The translations under genes and the position numbers were made by a program. Of a stretch of 5,668 nucleotides of DNA, positions 1-5,668 are shown piece by piece; position 1 is the stretch's first letter, and every line of letters starts with the position of its first letter. The notes under the pieces were generated by a model. It ran no database searches and was not told the origin of the DNA. It worked only from the letters and a program-made list of their open reading frames with translations. Source of the stretch: Methylocystaceae bacterium (GTDB taxonomy: Bacteria > Pseudomonadota > Alphaproteobacteria > Rhizobiales > Beijerinckiaceae); contig PLZT01000471.1 in NCBI GenBank assembly GCA_003152255.1, positions 1-5,668 of the forward strand, written 5' to 3'.

Positions 1-176
1 AGGCAGGGAACGAGGATCGATGGCGACAGCAGCAGGATTTCCGCGCGCGCGGCGGCGTCGTCCGGATCGACCGCGATCTCCTCGAACTCGATGCCGGAGA
101 GTTTGGCCATCAGCCATCCGCGTAGGGACCATGAGGAATAGTTCTTGCTGCTAATGGTGAGCGTCGTCGGCTGCAT
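1..176 (-). CDS. Glutathione S-transferase family protein, N-terminal part (cut by left window edge)
   Basis: The minus strand opens with an ATG at 176-174 and stays open for 58 codons to the window edge. The peptide begins MQPTTLTISSKNYSSWSLRG, the typical start of the thioredoxin-fold domain of a bacterial glutathione S-transferase subgroup. The SSKNYSSWS segment (residues 9-17) lies where the active-site Ser/Tyr and first helix sit. The last visible residues, LVPC (55-58), include the likely cis-proline (Pro57) that contacts the glutathione backbone. Such cytosolic enzymes usually run about 200-230 residues, so roughly three quarters, including the all-helical C-terminal domain, lies outside the window. 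The gene is divergent from the PHB depolymerase gene. The exact substrate cannot be inferred. The ribosome binding site is poor (an AGCGGG-like stretch). Family call is confident, subclass is not. Confidence 0.87.
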   Translation of the reverse strand, partial: MQPTTLTISSKNYSSWSLRGWLMAKLSGIEFEEIAVDPDDAAARAEILLLSPSILVPC

Positions 177-257
177 TGCTGGAACCCGCTAATCCCTGGA
201 TAATTCGCTAAAACGGAGCAAATGACGTGCCATCGAAAATCAGTCGTGGCATGAGCC

Positions 258-266
258 TTGCTGCAA
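258..266. promoter_or_regulatory. Possible operator: TTGCTGCAA inverted repeat upstream of phaZ
   Basis: TTGC-T-GCAA is a perfect 4-base inverted repeat about the central T, 34 bases before the phaZ start. A second TGC-rich stretch, CTGCATTGCTG, lies at 171-181 over the divergent transferase start codon. In alphaproteobacteria such as Paracoccus and Rhodobacter, the PHB-responsive repressor PhaR is known to bind TGC/GCA-rich sites near pha genes. Assignment to PhaR is inference from motif and context; a 9-base palindrome can occur by chance. Confidence 0.22.
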
Positions 267-300
267 ATCAATCGGCCCCAAAGGAAAGTCTCGCGACGGC

Positions 301-1518
301 ATGATGTACGACGCTTATCAACGCTACGCCGATTTGAGCCATCCGGCTCGCACGCTGGCCTTGAGCAGCGAACGCATTCTTCAACTATGGAGCACGATGC
401 AATTCGCCTCGCCGCTGCGGCGCATGGCGGCCTATTACGAACTTGTGGCGCTTTCGGGCTTCACCCATACGAGGCCGGACTACAAGATCGGGCCTATCGC
501 GGCGCACGGCGGCGATCTCGCGGACGTCGCGGAGAAAGCGGTGCTGAGCACGCCATTTTGCACGCTGTTGCGCTTTTCGCGCGAGGGCGGCGAGAATGAG
601 CCGCGCGTGCTGCTTGTCGCGCCGATGTCCGGTCATTTCGCGACGCTCTTGCGAGGCACGATCCGCACGCTGCTACGCGACCACGTGGTCTATGTGACGG
701 ATTGGCGCAACAGCCGCGACATCCCGATGGATAAAGGCGTTTTCGGCCTCGACGACTTTGTCCAGCACCTCATCGATTTCATCAAATTCATGGGGCCAGC
801 GTCACATGTCGTCGCCGTGTGCCAGCCCGTCGTGGCGGCGCTCGCCGCCGTCGCCGTGATGGCGCAAAACAACGACCCCGATCAACCCGCCAGCCTGACG
901 CTGATGGCGGGGCCGATCGACACGAGCGTCTCGCCAACGAAAGTCAATGAACTCGCCACGTCAAAGCCGATCGAATGGTTTCGCGAGAAGCTGATCGGCG
1001 TCGTGCCGCGATCGCTTCCAGGCGCCGGGCGGCGCGTCTATCCGGGCTTTCTCCAGCTCGCCGCCTTCATGAGCATGAACATCGATCGCCATTCGAAAGC
1101 CTTCGTCGATCTATTTAAAAGCCGCCTCGAAGGGGATTTCGAGAAGGCGGATCAGATCCGCGCCTTCTACGAGGAATATTTCGCGATCATGGACCTCGAC
1201 GCGGAATTCTATCTCCAAACCATCGATATCATATTCCAGAAAAACGCCCTTTCCGGAGGCAAATTGCTCTTTAAAGGGCAGCCTGTGACGCCCGGGGCGA
1301 TCAAGAAGACATTTCTGCTGACGGTCGAAGGCGAGAAGGACGACATCTGCGCCGTCGGCCAGACTCTCGCCGCGCAGGATCTGTGCGTTGGGCTGCGCCC
1401 CTATATGAAATCGCACCATATGCAGCCTGGCGTGGGCCATTACGGCGTTTTCAACGGGCGGCGCTGGGACAACCAGGTCTATCCGGTCGTGCGCGACCAC
1501 ATCCAGTCGAGCATCTGA
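301..1518 (+). CDS. phaZ: Intracellular polyhydroxybutyrate/polyhydroxyalkanoate depolymerase
   Basis: This enzyme hydrolyses the amorphous polyester inside storage granules, releasing 3-hydroxybutyrate units for carbon and energy use. The 405-residue length and the MMYDAYQRYADL start fit the intracellular PHA depolymerase family (Ralstonia PhaZa1 type). Visible family marks are the APMSGHFATLLRGT block (107-120, oxyanion region), TDWRNSRDIP (133-142), and the nucleophile motif VAVCQP with Cys174 in place of the serine of ordinary lipase boxes. The acid is Asp347 or Asp348 in EGEKDDI, and the histidine is His380 in GVGHYGVF. Spacing between these agrees with the Cys183/Asp355/His388 set of the Ralstonia enzyme. 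No signal peptide is present, as expected for a cytosolic granule enzyme. The start is ATGATG (301 or 304), with AAGGAAAG at 281-288, rather far upstream. It appears monocistronic, with no phasin or synthase gene adjacent. Function is very secure. Confidence 0.96.
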   Translation: MMYDAYQRYADLSHPARTLALSSERILQLWSTMQFASPLRRMAAYYELVALSGFTHTRPDYKIGPIAAHGGDLADVAEKAVLSTPFCTLLRFSREGGENEPRVLLVAPMSGHFATLLRGTIRTLLRDHVVYVTDWRNSRDIPMDKGVFGLDDFVQHLIDFIKFMGPASHVVAVCQPVVAALAAVAVMAQNNDPDQPASLTLMAGPIDTSVSPTKVNELATSKPIEWFREKLIGVVPRSLPGAGRRVYPGFLQLAAFMSMNIDRHSKAFVDLFKSRLEGDFEKADQIRAFYEEYFAIMDLDAEFYLQTIDIIFQKNALSGGKLLFKGQPVTPGAIKKTFLLTVEGEKDDICAVGQTLAAQDLCVGLRPYMKSHHMQPGVGHYGVFNGRRWDNQVYPVVRDHIQSSI

Positions 1519-1605
1519 GCGGCGCGGCGTCACTCATTGACTGGATCAGGAACCCGCGGCGCGGGCGCTCGCCAGGTCGAAGCTACCGCCGCCGCCCAGA
1601 CTGCT

Positions 1606-1634
1606 TTGCCAAAAAGCCCCTTTGTTGGTTAGAT
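1606..1634 (+). promoter_or_regulatory. Possible sigma-70-like promoter for the SLOG gene
   Basis: TTGCCA (1606-1611) matches five of six bases of the -35 consensus. Seventeen bases later TTAGAT (1629-1634) is a weak -10 candidate, only three of six. If real, transcription would begin near 1640, downstream of the ATG at 1633, which would favour the ATG at 1711 as the true start. Promoters in GC-rich alphaproteobacteria are hard to call by eye, so this is tentative. Confidence 0.18.
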
Positions 1635-1693
1635 GTCCGCCGGTTCACGCCGGAATTCCAGCCACGGACCGCGACTCCGCGACGGAACATGGC

Positions 1694-1699
1694 AGGGAG
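1694..1699 (+). promoter_or_regulatory. Ribosome binding site deciding the SLOG gene start
   Basis: AGGGAG lies 11 bases before the ATG at 1711. The alternative in-frame ATG at 1633 is preceded by no purine-rich Shine-Dalgarno-like stretch at useful spacing, only GGTTAG directly abutting it. The 26 residues between the two starts are polar, arginine-rich and without recognisable family character. Both points favour 1711. Confidence 0.5.
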
Positions 1700-1710
1700 A
1701 TCATCGAGGC

Positions 1711-3540
1711 ATGACCAAGGCGGGACTTAGGGCGATCTCTTGTCGCGCGCTCGGCGACGCCTCCGGGCGGCGTCACCGTGTGCCGCTCGTTATCGGCGTG
1801 ACGGGGCATCGCGATCCGCCGGGCGAAGACATTGACGAGCTTAAACGCAGGGTTGGCCAAGTCTTCGACGGTATCGCCAAGGATTATCTTACCGCCGACG
1901 GCGCGACTCCAATCGTGGTTCTGTCATCGCTCGCGGAAGGCGCCGATCAATTGGTCGCGAGCGTCGCATTGGAGCGCGGCGCTATTCTCATCGCGCCATT
2001 GCCGATGCCTCTCGAAGAGTACCGCAAGGATTTTCAGTTCGGCCTTACGCCGAACGCGCTGAGCGAATTCGACCGGCTGCTGGAGCACGCCGCCGCGGCG
2101 CCGGAAATACCCCTCCTAAACGGCGCCACTATCGAAGCTCTCCGCGCCGACGCGGGGCGCCGCGCCATGCAGTATCGCGAAGCCGGTCTCTATATTGTTC
2201 GCCATTGCCAAATATTGCTGACGTTGTGGGACGGCGACGAGAGCGACGTCAAAACGGGCGGGACGGCCGAAATCGTGCGCCGTCAACGCGAGGGGGCGCC
2301 TCTTGCGAACGCGGCGTCGGTCCGCGCTTGCATCGACGGGACGGAGATCGGGCCGATTGTGACAATCGTCACGCCGCGCCGAAAATCCAGCGCGGGGAGC
2401 GTGAAGATCGCCACGAAGCCCTGGGGTCGCGCGCTAGCGGCGAGCGCTTCGGATACCGATGCGAAGCCGTGGCGCGATTTCGAAACCTGGATTCAATTAA
2501 CGACGAGCTTCAACGCGGACGCGACGCGGCTTCTCCGGTCTAAAGAGGGAAAAGCGAAGATCGACCAAAGTTTCGACCGTCTTTTCGACGCGCCCGACGC
2601 GCCGGCGCTGGGCGCGAGCGCTCGCGCTTTGGCCGAAGCGCCGCTTTTTTGCTCGCTTTACACAATCGCCGACGCGTTGGCGCAAGAATATCAACAACGC
2701 TTTGCGCGCGTGTGGACCTGGCTTTTCAGTTTTGGCTTTCTGATGGTCGCGGCGCTGAGTTTCATCTCCAACGCGCCCTCCCACAAAATATATGCTCTTT
2801 GCGCCTATCAGGCGCTGATCGTCGGCTCGCTCGGCGTCTATTGGTTAGCGCGGCGGCGGCGACTCCAGGCGAAGTTTCTCGATTACCGCGCCTTGTCAGA
2901 GGCGCTGCGCGTCGCGATTTTCTGGAAAATCGCACGCGTCGATAAATCCGTGAGCGAAATTTATCCGATCTGCCAGTCGCCGGAACTCTCCTGGATCAAA
3001 AGCGCGCTTCTGTCGCTCGAATGTTTCGACGTCGAGAAACCGTCCGCCCGACGGCTCGACGATACACGCTATCGCATTTGCCGCGACCTTTGGGCCGGCG
3101 GACAACTTCATTACTTCAGTCGCCGCGGTAAGAGCCACGAACAAGTCGTCGCGCGGCGCAAGCGAGTGTCCATAGCCGCCATTGGCGTCGCGACCGCGGG
3201 AACCGGACTCGCCGCGCTCGCCGATTACCTCGGTTTCGATTGGCGCGGCCGCGCGCCGTTTAATGCCGCGGTGTTCGCGCCAATCGCGCTCGCGATGCTG
3301 CCGGCGGGCGCCGCCGCGCTAAAGGGGCACGCCGAACAATTGGGCCGAACCGCGCAGGCGCTTCAGTACGATCGGATGCGCTCGCTTTACGAACGCGCGC
3401 TGAGCGTTTTGCCGGCGTCGATCGATCGACTCGGCGAGGAAGCCGCGCGGGAAGTCTTTGTCGAACTCGGCCGCGAGGCGTTGCACGAAACAACTTCCTG
3501 GACCTCGATCTTCCGCCTGCGGCCGCTGCGCCCATTTTGA
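1711..3540 (+). CDS. SLOG-domain nucleotide sensor fused to two SLATT-like two-helix membrane units; putative membrane effector
   Basis: From the ATG at 1711 the protein has 609 residues; an in-frame ATG at 1633 would give 635. Residues about 24-225 form a SLOG-type Rossmann domain (DprA/LOG/TRPM-sensor superfamily): first strand and loop VIGVTGHRD (27-35), the SSLAEGAD loop (72-79) followed by a helix, and WDG (173-175) with GGTAEIV (183-189) resembling the phosphate-binding GGT loop. Four hydrophobic segments follow at about 331-352, 359-380, 486-505 and 517-537. After the second comes a conserved-looking amphipathic stretch, FLDYRALSEALRV (389-401). After the fourth come YDRMRSLYERAL (553-564) and a tail with REALHETTSW (588-597). 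This pattern of paired helices plus a cytosolic helix resembles SLATT domains, predicted pore-forming or membrane-perturbing effectors in nucleotide-linked conflict systems. Family knowledge suggests ligand sensing coupled to a membrane action; the ligand is unknown. The gene stands alone on its strand. SLOG assignment is firm, SLATT likeness moderate, and an immune role is inference. Confidence 0.82.
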   Translation: MTKAGLRAISCRALGDASGRRHRVPLVIGVTGHRDPPGEDIDELKRRVGQVFDGIAKDYLTADGATPIVVLSSLAEGADQLVASVALERGAILIAPLPMPLEEYRKDFQFGLTPNALSEFDRLLEHAAAAPEIPLLNGATIEALRADAGRRAMQYREAGLYIVRHCQILLTLWDGDESDVKTGGTAEIVRRQREGAPLANAASVRACIDGTEIGPIVTIVTPRRKSSAGSVKIATKPWGRALAASASDTDAKPWRDFETWIQLTTSFNADATRLLRSKEGKAKIDQSFDRLFDAPDAPALGASARALAEAPLFCSLYTIADALAQEYQQRFARVWTWLFSFGFLMVAALSFISNAPSHKIYALCAYQALIVGSLGVYWLARRRRLQAKFLDYRALSEALRVAIFWKIARVDKSVSEIYPICQSPELSWIKSALLSLECFDVEKPSARRLDDTRYRICRDLWAGGQLHYFSRRGKSHEQVVARRKRVSIAAIGVATAGTGLAALADYLGFDWRGRAPFNAAVFAPIALAMLPAGAAALKGHAEQLGRTAQALQYDRMRSLYERALSVLPASIDRLGEEAAREVFVELGREALHETTSWTSIFRLRPLRPF

Positions 3541-3596
3541 TTGACGTGCATTGGGCTTTTGCATCATTCCACTCCTTCGAACCGGCGCCTGAAAGG

Positions 3597-3992
3597 TCAA
3601 GCTCCGTACTGCTCGTCGCTGACCGGCTCCATCCAGTCGACGGTCTTGCCGTCGAGTTTTTCCTGAATGGCGATATGCGTCATGGCCGTGGTCGGCGCGG
3701 CGCCATGCCAGTGCCTTTCGCCCGGCGGGATCCAGATCACGTCGCACGGACGAATCTCCTCCACGGGGCCGCCCTCGCGCTGAACTCGGCCGCACCCCGC
3801 GGTCACGATCAGCGTCTGGCCCAGTGGATGGGTGTGCCAGGCCGTGCGCGCGCCCGGCTCGAAAGTGACGCTGGCGCCGACGACACGCGCCGGATCGGGA
3901 GCGTCGAACAACGGGTCGACACGGACCATGCCGGTGAAATATTGGGGCGAACCCTTGCCGGAGGGCCGCGAGCCGATTCTCTTGACTTCCAT
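3597..3992 (-). CDS. Cupin-fold (R)-hydroxynitrile lyase-like protein (GtHNL type)
   Basis: This is a 131-residue single-domain cupin. From the ATG at 3992 it reads [14 protein letters not shown] and aligns without gaps, as far as I recall that sequence, with the Granulicella tundricola manganese hydroxynitrile lyase, which cleaves and forms (R)-mandelonitrile (cyanohydrin to aldehyde plus HCN). The metal ligands fall at the same numbers: His53, His55, Gln59 and His94 (AWHTHPLGQ and GERHWHG). Pocket positions Ala40, Val42, His106 and Gln110 also coincide. There is no signal peptide, so it is cytosolic. The start is chosen because AAAGGAGA sits six bases upstream; an extension to a TTG at 4013 is possible but lacks a site. 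It follows the dehydrogenase by 34 bases, probably in one transcript, and converges on the SLOG gene. The natural substrate of this cupin group is unsettled, so physiological cyanohydrin lyase activity is inference; fold and metal site are secure. Confidence 0.9.
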   Translation of the reverse strand: MEVKRIGSRPSGKGSPQYFTGMVRVDPLFDAPDPARVVGASVTFEPGARTAWHTHPLGQTLIVTAGCGRVQREGGPVEEIRPCDVIWIPPGERHWHGAAPTTAMTHIAIQEKLDGKTVDWMEPVSDEQYGA

Positions 3993-3997
3993 GGTGG

Positions 3998-4005
3998 TCT
4001 CCTTT
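3998..4005 (-). promoter_or_regulatory. Ribosome binding site of the cupin gene
   Basis: On the minus strand AAAGGAGA is followed by ACCACC (wholly or partly spacer) and the ATG at 3992-3990. This strong site fixes the start at 3992 and argues against the upstream TTG, which lies before the site itself. Confidence 0.75.
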
Positions 4006-4026
4006 CGCGCCAAGGGCTTCGCGGGA

Positions 4027-5079
4027 TTAGTCCCTCAGCGAGGCCATATCGATCACGAAGCGGTATTTCACGTCGCTCCTCAGCAGCCGCTCATAGGCTT
4101 CGTTGACGTCCCGCATCTTGATCACCTCGATGTCCGAGACGATCCCGTGCTTGCCGCAGAAATCGAACATCTCCTGCGTTTCGGCGATGCCGCCGATCAG
4201 CGAACCCGCGACGGATTTGCGGCCCATGATCATCGGAATGGTGTTCAGGGCCGGCTCGAGGCCGCCCAGATAGCCGACGAGGACCAGCGTCCCGTTGATC
4301 GTCAGAGTCGGCATGTACGGATTGACGTCGTGAATATACGGAACGGTATCGATGATCAGATCGAATTTGCCGATCACGCCAGCCATTTGCGATTCGCCGG
4401 CGGAGAGCACGATCTCGTCCGCGCCAAGCCGCCTCGCGTCTTGCGATTTGCCGGGCGAGCGGGTGAAGAGCGTGACATGCGCGCCCAGCGCTTTCGCCAG
4501 CTTGATCGCCATGTGCCCGAGCCCGCCAAGGCCGACGACGGCCACCTTGCTGTCCTCGCCGACGTTCCAATGCCGCAGGGGAGACCATGTGGTGATCCCC
4601 GCGCAGAGAAGCGGCGCCGCGGCCTTGAGATCCAGCCCCTCGGGGATCTTCACGACGAATCTTTCCTTCACGACGATGCGGTCGGAATAGCCGCCATAGG
4701 TCGGCGCGCCGTCCCGGTCGAGGGCGTTGTATGTGTAAGTCGATCCGCAGCGGCAGTATTGCTCCAGACCGCCTTCGCAGGCGTCGCATTTGAGGCAGGA
4801 GTCGACCATGCAGCCGACGCCGACGTGATCGCCCTGCCTGAAGCGGGTCACTTCCGGCCCAACGGCGACAACGCACCCGATGATTTCGTGTCCAGGGACC
4901 ATGGGATAGATCGAGTTGCTCCAGTCGTTGCGCGCCTGATGCAGATCGGAATGGCAGACGCCGCAGTAGAGGATCTCGATCGTCACATCGTCGGGGCGCG
5001 GATCGCGGCGTTCGAACTGAAAAGGAACCAATGGCGACGTAGCCGAATGCGTCGCATAGCCGTGGGCTTTCATTGTCAT
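4027..5079 (-). CDS. Zinc-dependent NAD(P)H alcohol dehydrogenase / aldehyde reductase, cinnamyl alcohol dehydrogenase family (YahK-like)
   Basis: The 350-residue medium-chain dehydrogenase interconverts primary alcohols and aldehydes; relatives such as E. coli YahK and plant CAD mostly reduce aromatic and aliphatic aldehydes with NADPH. The catalytic zinc site is Cys42 (CGVCHSDLH), His64 with Glu65 (PGHEIIG), and Cys159 (LLCAG). The structural zinc is held by Cys95, Cys98, Cys101 and Cys109. The Rossmann motif GLGGLG is at 183-188, and the following FTRSPGK (205-211), with Arg/Ser/Lys, suggests NADPH rather than NADH. The start MTMKAHGY at 5079 has GGAG eight bases upstream; an open extension to 5145 has no family resemblance. 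Length equals the family norm and no key residue is missing. It leads a probable operon with the cupin and lies downstream of, and co-directional with, the efflux adaptor after a 146-base gap. The exact substrate cannot be read from sequence. Confidence 0.95.
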   Translation of the reverse strand: MTMKAHGYATHSATSPLVPFQFERRDPRPDDVTIEILYCGVCHSDLHQARNDWSNSIYPMVPGHEIIGCVVAVGPEVTRFRQGDHVGVGCMVDSCLKCDACEGGLEQYCRCGSTYTYNALDRDGAPTYGGYSDRIVVKERFVVKIPEGLDLKAAAPLLCAGITTWSPLRHWNVGEDSKVAVVGLGGLGHMAIKLAKALGAHVTLFTRSPGKSQDARRLGADEIVLSAGESQMAGVIGKFDLIIDTVPYIHDVNPYMPTLTINGTLVLVGYLGGLEPALNTIPMIMGRKSVAGSLIGGIAETQEMFDFCGKHGIVSDIEVIKMRDVNEAYERLLRSDVKYRFVIDMASLRD

Positions 5080-5087
5080 CTGCGATT

Positions 5088-5091
5088 CTCC
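5088..5091 (-). promoter_or_regulatory. Ribosome binding site of the alcohol dehydrogenase gene
   Basis: GGAG on the minus strand is separated by eight bases from the ATG at 5079-5077. It supports MTMKAHGY as the start over the second ATG at 5073 and over upstream in-frame codons. Confidence 0.6.
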
Positions 5092-5198
5092 GATTAAACG
5101 CCAAGTTGGTTCATGGCCGCGAGGGATGGCGCGCGGGCGCTCCAAGGTCTCGAGGGCAAGGATAGTAGCTAGGCTCCCATGAGACTAGGGGGCGCGAA

Positions 5199-5217
5199 TT
5201 CGTGCGCGTTCGTGAAC
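5199..5217. promoter_or_regulatory. Possible operator in the dehydrogenase upstream region: TTCGTG direct repeat
   Basis: TTCGTG occurs at 5199-5204 and again at 5209-5214, start to start 10 bases, about one helical turn. The second copy lies inside the imperfect palindrome GTTCGTGAAC (5208-5217). It sits roughly 120 bases before the dehydrogenase start and just past the adaptor stop. Such spacing is compatible with a regulator site but no protein can be named. The rest of the 5080-5225 gap shows the dehydrogenase ribosome binding site and no clear promoter or terminator. Confidence 0.2.
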
Positions 5218-5225
5218 AGTGCTCA

Positions 5226-5668
5226 CTAATGTTTCGGGAACAGCGCGAACTTCGGCTTCGCGTCGCCCGCCGGCGTTATGACAACCGTCGCCGTGCGGCC
5301 GGCGATGAGTTTGACGCCGGCGGGCACGCTATCCAGCGCGATGCGCACCGGCATGCGCTGGGCGAGCCGCGCCCAACTAAACGTCGGATTCACATTGGCG
5401 AGCAGGCTGGCGCCGGAGCTGCGATCATGGTCTTCGATGCCGCCGGCTATACCCTCGACATGGCCGATAAGATCCGCGCTCTCCCCCATCAAATGCACGG
5501 CGGCGCGGTCGCCGATGTGGATCATCGAAAGCTTGGTCTCCTCGAAATAGCCGTCGACATGGAGACTGTCCGCGTCGATCAGCGCCGCGACGCCTTTGCC
5601 CGCCGTCACATAGACGCCCGGCCTTAGTTCGAAGTTCGTCATCGGGCCATTGACGGAAGCGCGCACCT
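5226..5668 (-). CDS. HlyD/AaeA-type periplasmic adaptor (membrane fusion protein), C-terminal part, cut by right window edge
   Basis: The reading frame is open to the window edge and stops with TAG at 5228-5226, giving about 147 C-terminal residues; the true start is outside. The GTG at 5666 is internal, since the sequence from there is mid-domain. The opening VRASVNGPMTNFELRPGVYV is the second half of a lipoyl-like domain, with VTAGKGVAALIDADSL leading into the beta-barrel. FEETKLSMIHIGD and NVNPTFSWARLAQRMPVRI are hallmarks of the AaeA/EmrA subgroup, the adaptor of proton-driven pumps such as AaeAB for hydroxylated aromatic acids. The missing N-terminus would carry the inner-membrane anchor and helical hairpin. 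An inner-membrane FUSC-type transporter and a small AaeX-like gene would be expected nearby, upstream. The C-terminal tail (about 20 residues after GRTATVVI) is not conserved in character. Family confident; cargo inferred. Confidence 0.9.
   Translation of the reverse strand, partial: VRASVNGPMTNFELRPGVYVTAGKGVAALIDADSLHVDGYFEETKLSMIHIGDRAAVHLMGESADLIGHVEGIAGGIEDHDRSSGASLLANVNPTFSWARLAQRMPVRIALDSVPAGVKLIAGRTATVVITPAGDAKPKFALFPKH

Noticed and set aside
1553..1565. CCCGC-GGC-GCGGG hairpin after phaZ as an intrinsic terminator
   Set aside because: The stem is only five base pairs and no T-tract follows. Such GC hairpins are common by chance in this DNA.
3541..3596. Bidirectional terminator in the 56-base convergent gap
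   Set aside because: Only a four-base TGCA...TGCA pairing around GGGCTTT was found. There is no stable stem with a T-run on either strand.
3319..3795. Minus-strand open frame across the 3' end of the SLOG gene and the convergent gap
   Set aside because: Arg-rich composition, no recognisable motif, and overlap with the well-supported SLOG and cupin genes. It is a frame shadow.
3832..5097. Long plus-strand open frame of 421 codons opposite the dehydrogenase and cupin
   Set aside because: It lies antisense to two genes with intact catalytic motifs. Its peptide is rich in His, Arg, Asp and Ala with no domain character, a usual mirror effect of GC-rich coding DNA.
4091..5104. Second minus-strand open frame of 337 codons within the dehydrogenase
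   Set aside because: It is the same strand in another frame of a gene whose zinc and cofactor motifs are complete. The peptide is an Arg-rich low-information sequence, and there is no sign of a frameshift.
1..5668. tRNA, rRNA, CRISPR arrays, insertion sequences or attachment sites
   Set aside because: No cloverleaf-like segment, regularly spaced repeats, transposase motifs or paired terminal repeats were seen, and nearly all the sequence is accounted for by the six genes.

Overview
The window is GC-rich DNA from a bacterium. Third-codon-position GC preference, an intracellular polyhydroxybutyrate (PHB) depolymerase and the general protein style suggest an alphaproteobacterium, possibly a Methylocystis/Beijerinckiaceae-type organism. 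That taxonomic guess is inference only. The window is densely coded: six protein genes (four complete, two cut by the window edges), no RNA genes, no CRISPR array, no insertion sequence, and no gene-free stretch longer than 200 bases.

Layout. Positions 1-176 (minus) hold the N-terminal part of a glutathione S-transferase, cut by the left edge. It is divergent, across a 124-base gap with TGC/GCA-type motifs, from a complete intracellular PHB depolymerase (phaZ, 301-1518, plus) with a Cys/Asp/His catalytic set. After a 192-base gap comes a monocistronic plus-strand gene (1711-3540). It encodes a 609-residue protein with an N-terminal SLOG-type Rossmann nucleotide-sensor domain and two C-terminal two-helix membrane units resembling SLATT effectors. 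This is the most unusual gene of the window.

The right part is on the minus strand and converges on the SLOG gene across 56 bases. Read in transcription order it has the C-terminal part of an AaeA/EmrA-type periplasmic adaptor (5226-5668, cut by the right edge), then a zinc-dependent cinnamyl-alcohol-dehydrogenase-family reductase (4027-5079), then a small manganese cupin closely matching the (R)-hydroxynitrile lyase GtHNL (3597-3992). The reductase and cupin are 34 bases apart, each with a good ribosome binding site, and form a likely two-gene operon. A plausible joint role is handling of aromatic aldehydes, cyanohydrins or acids: the cupin would release an aldehyde, the dehydrogenase would reduce it, and the adaptor's pump would export related acids. 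This is inference from family membership and adjacency.

The candidate for an under-described system is the SLOG/two-times-2TM protein. In the nucleotide-centric conflict-system framework of Burroughs, Aravind and colleagues, such proteins are predicted to sense a nucleotide-derived ligand and act on the membrane. Here sensor and membrane effector lie in one polypeptide, with no cyclase, nuclease or other defence gene visible within the window.
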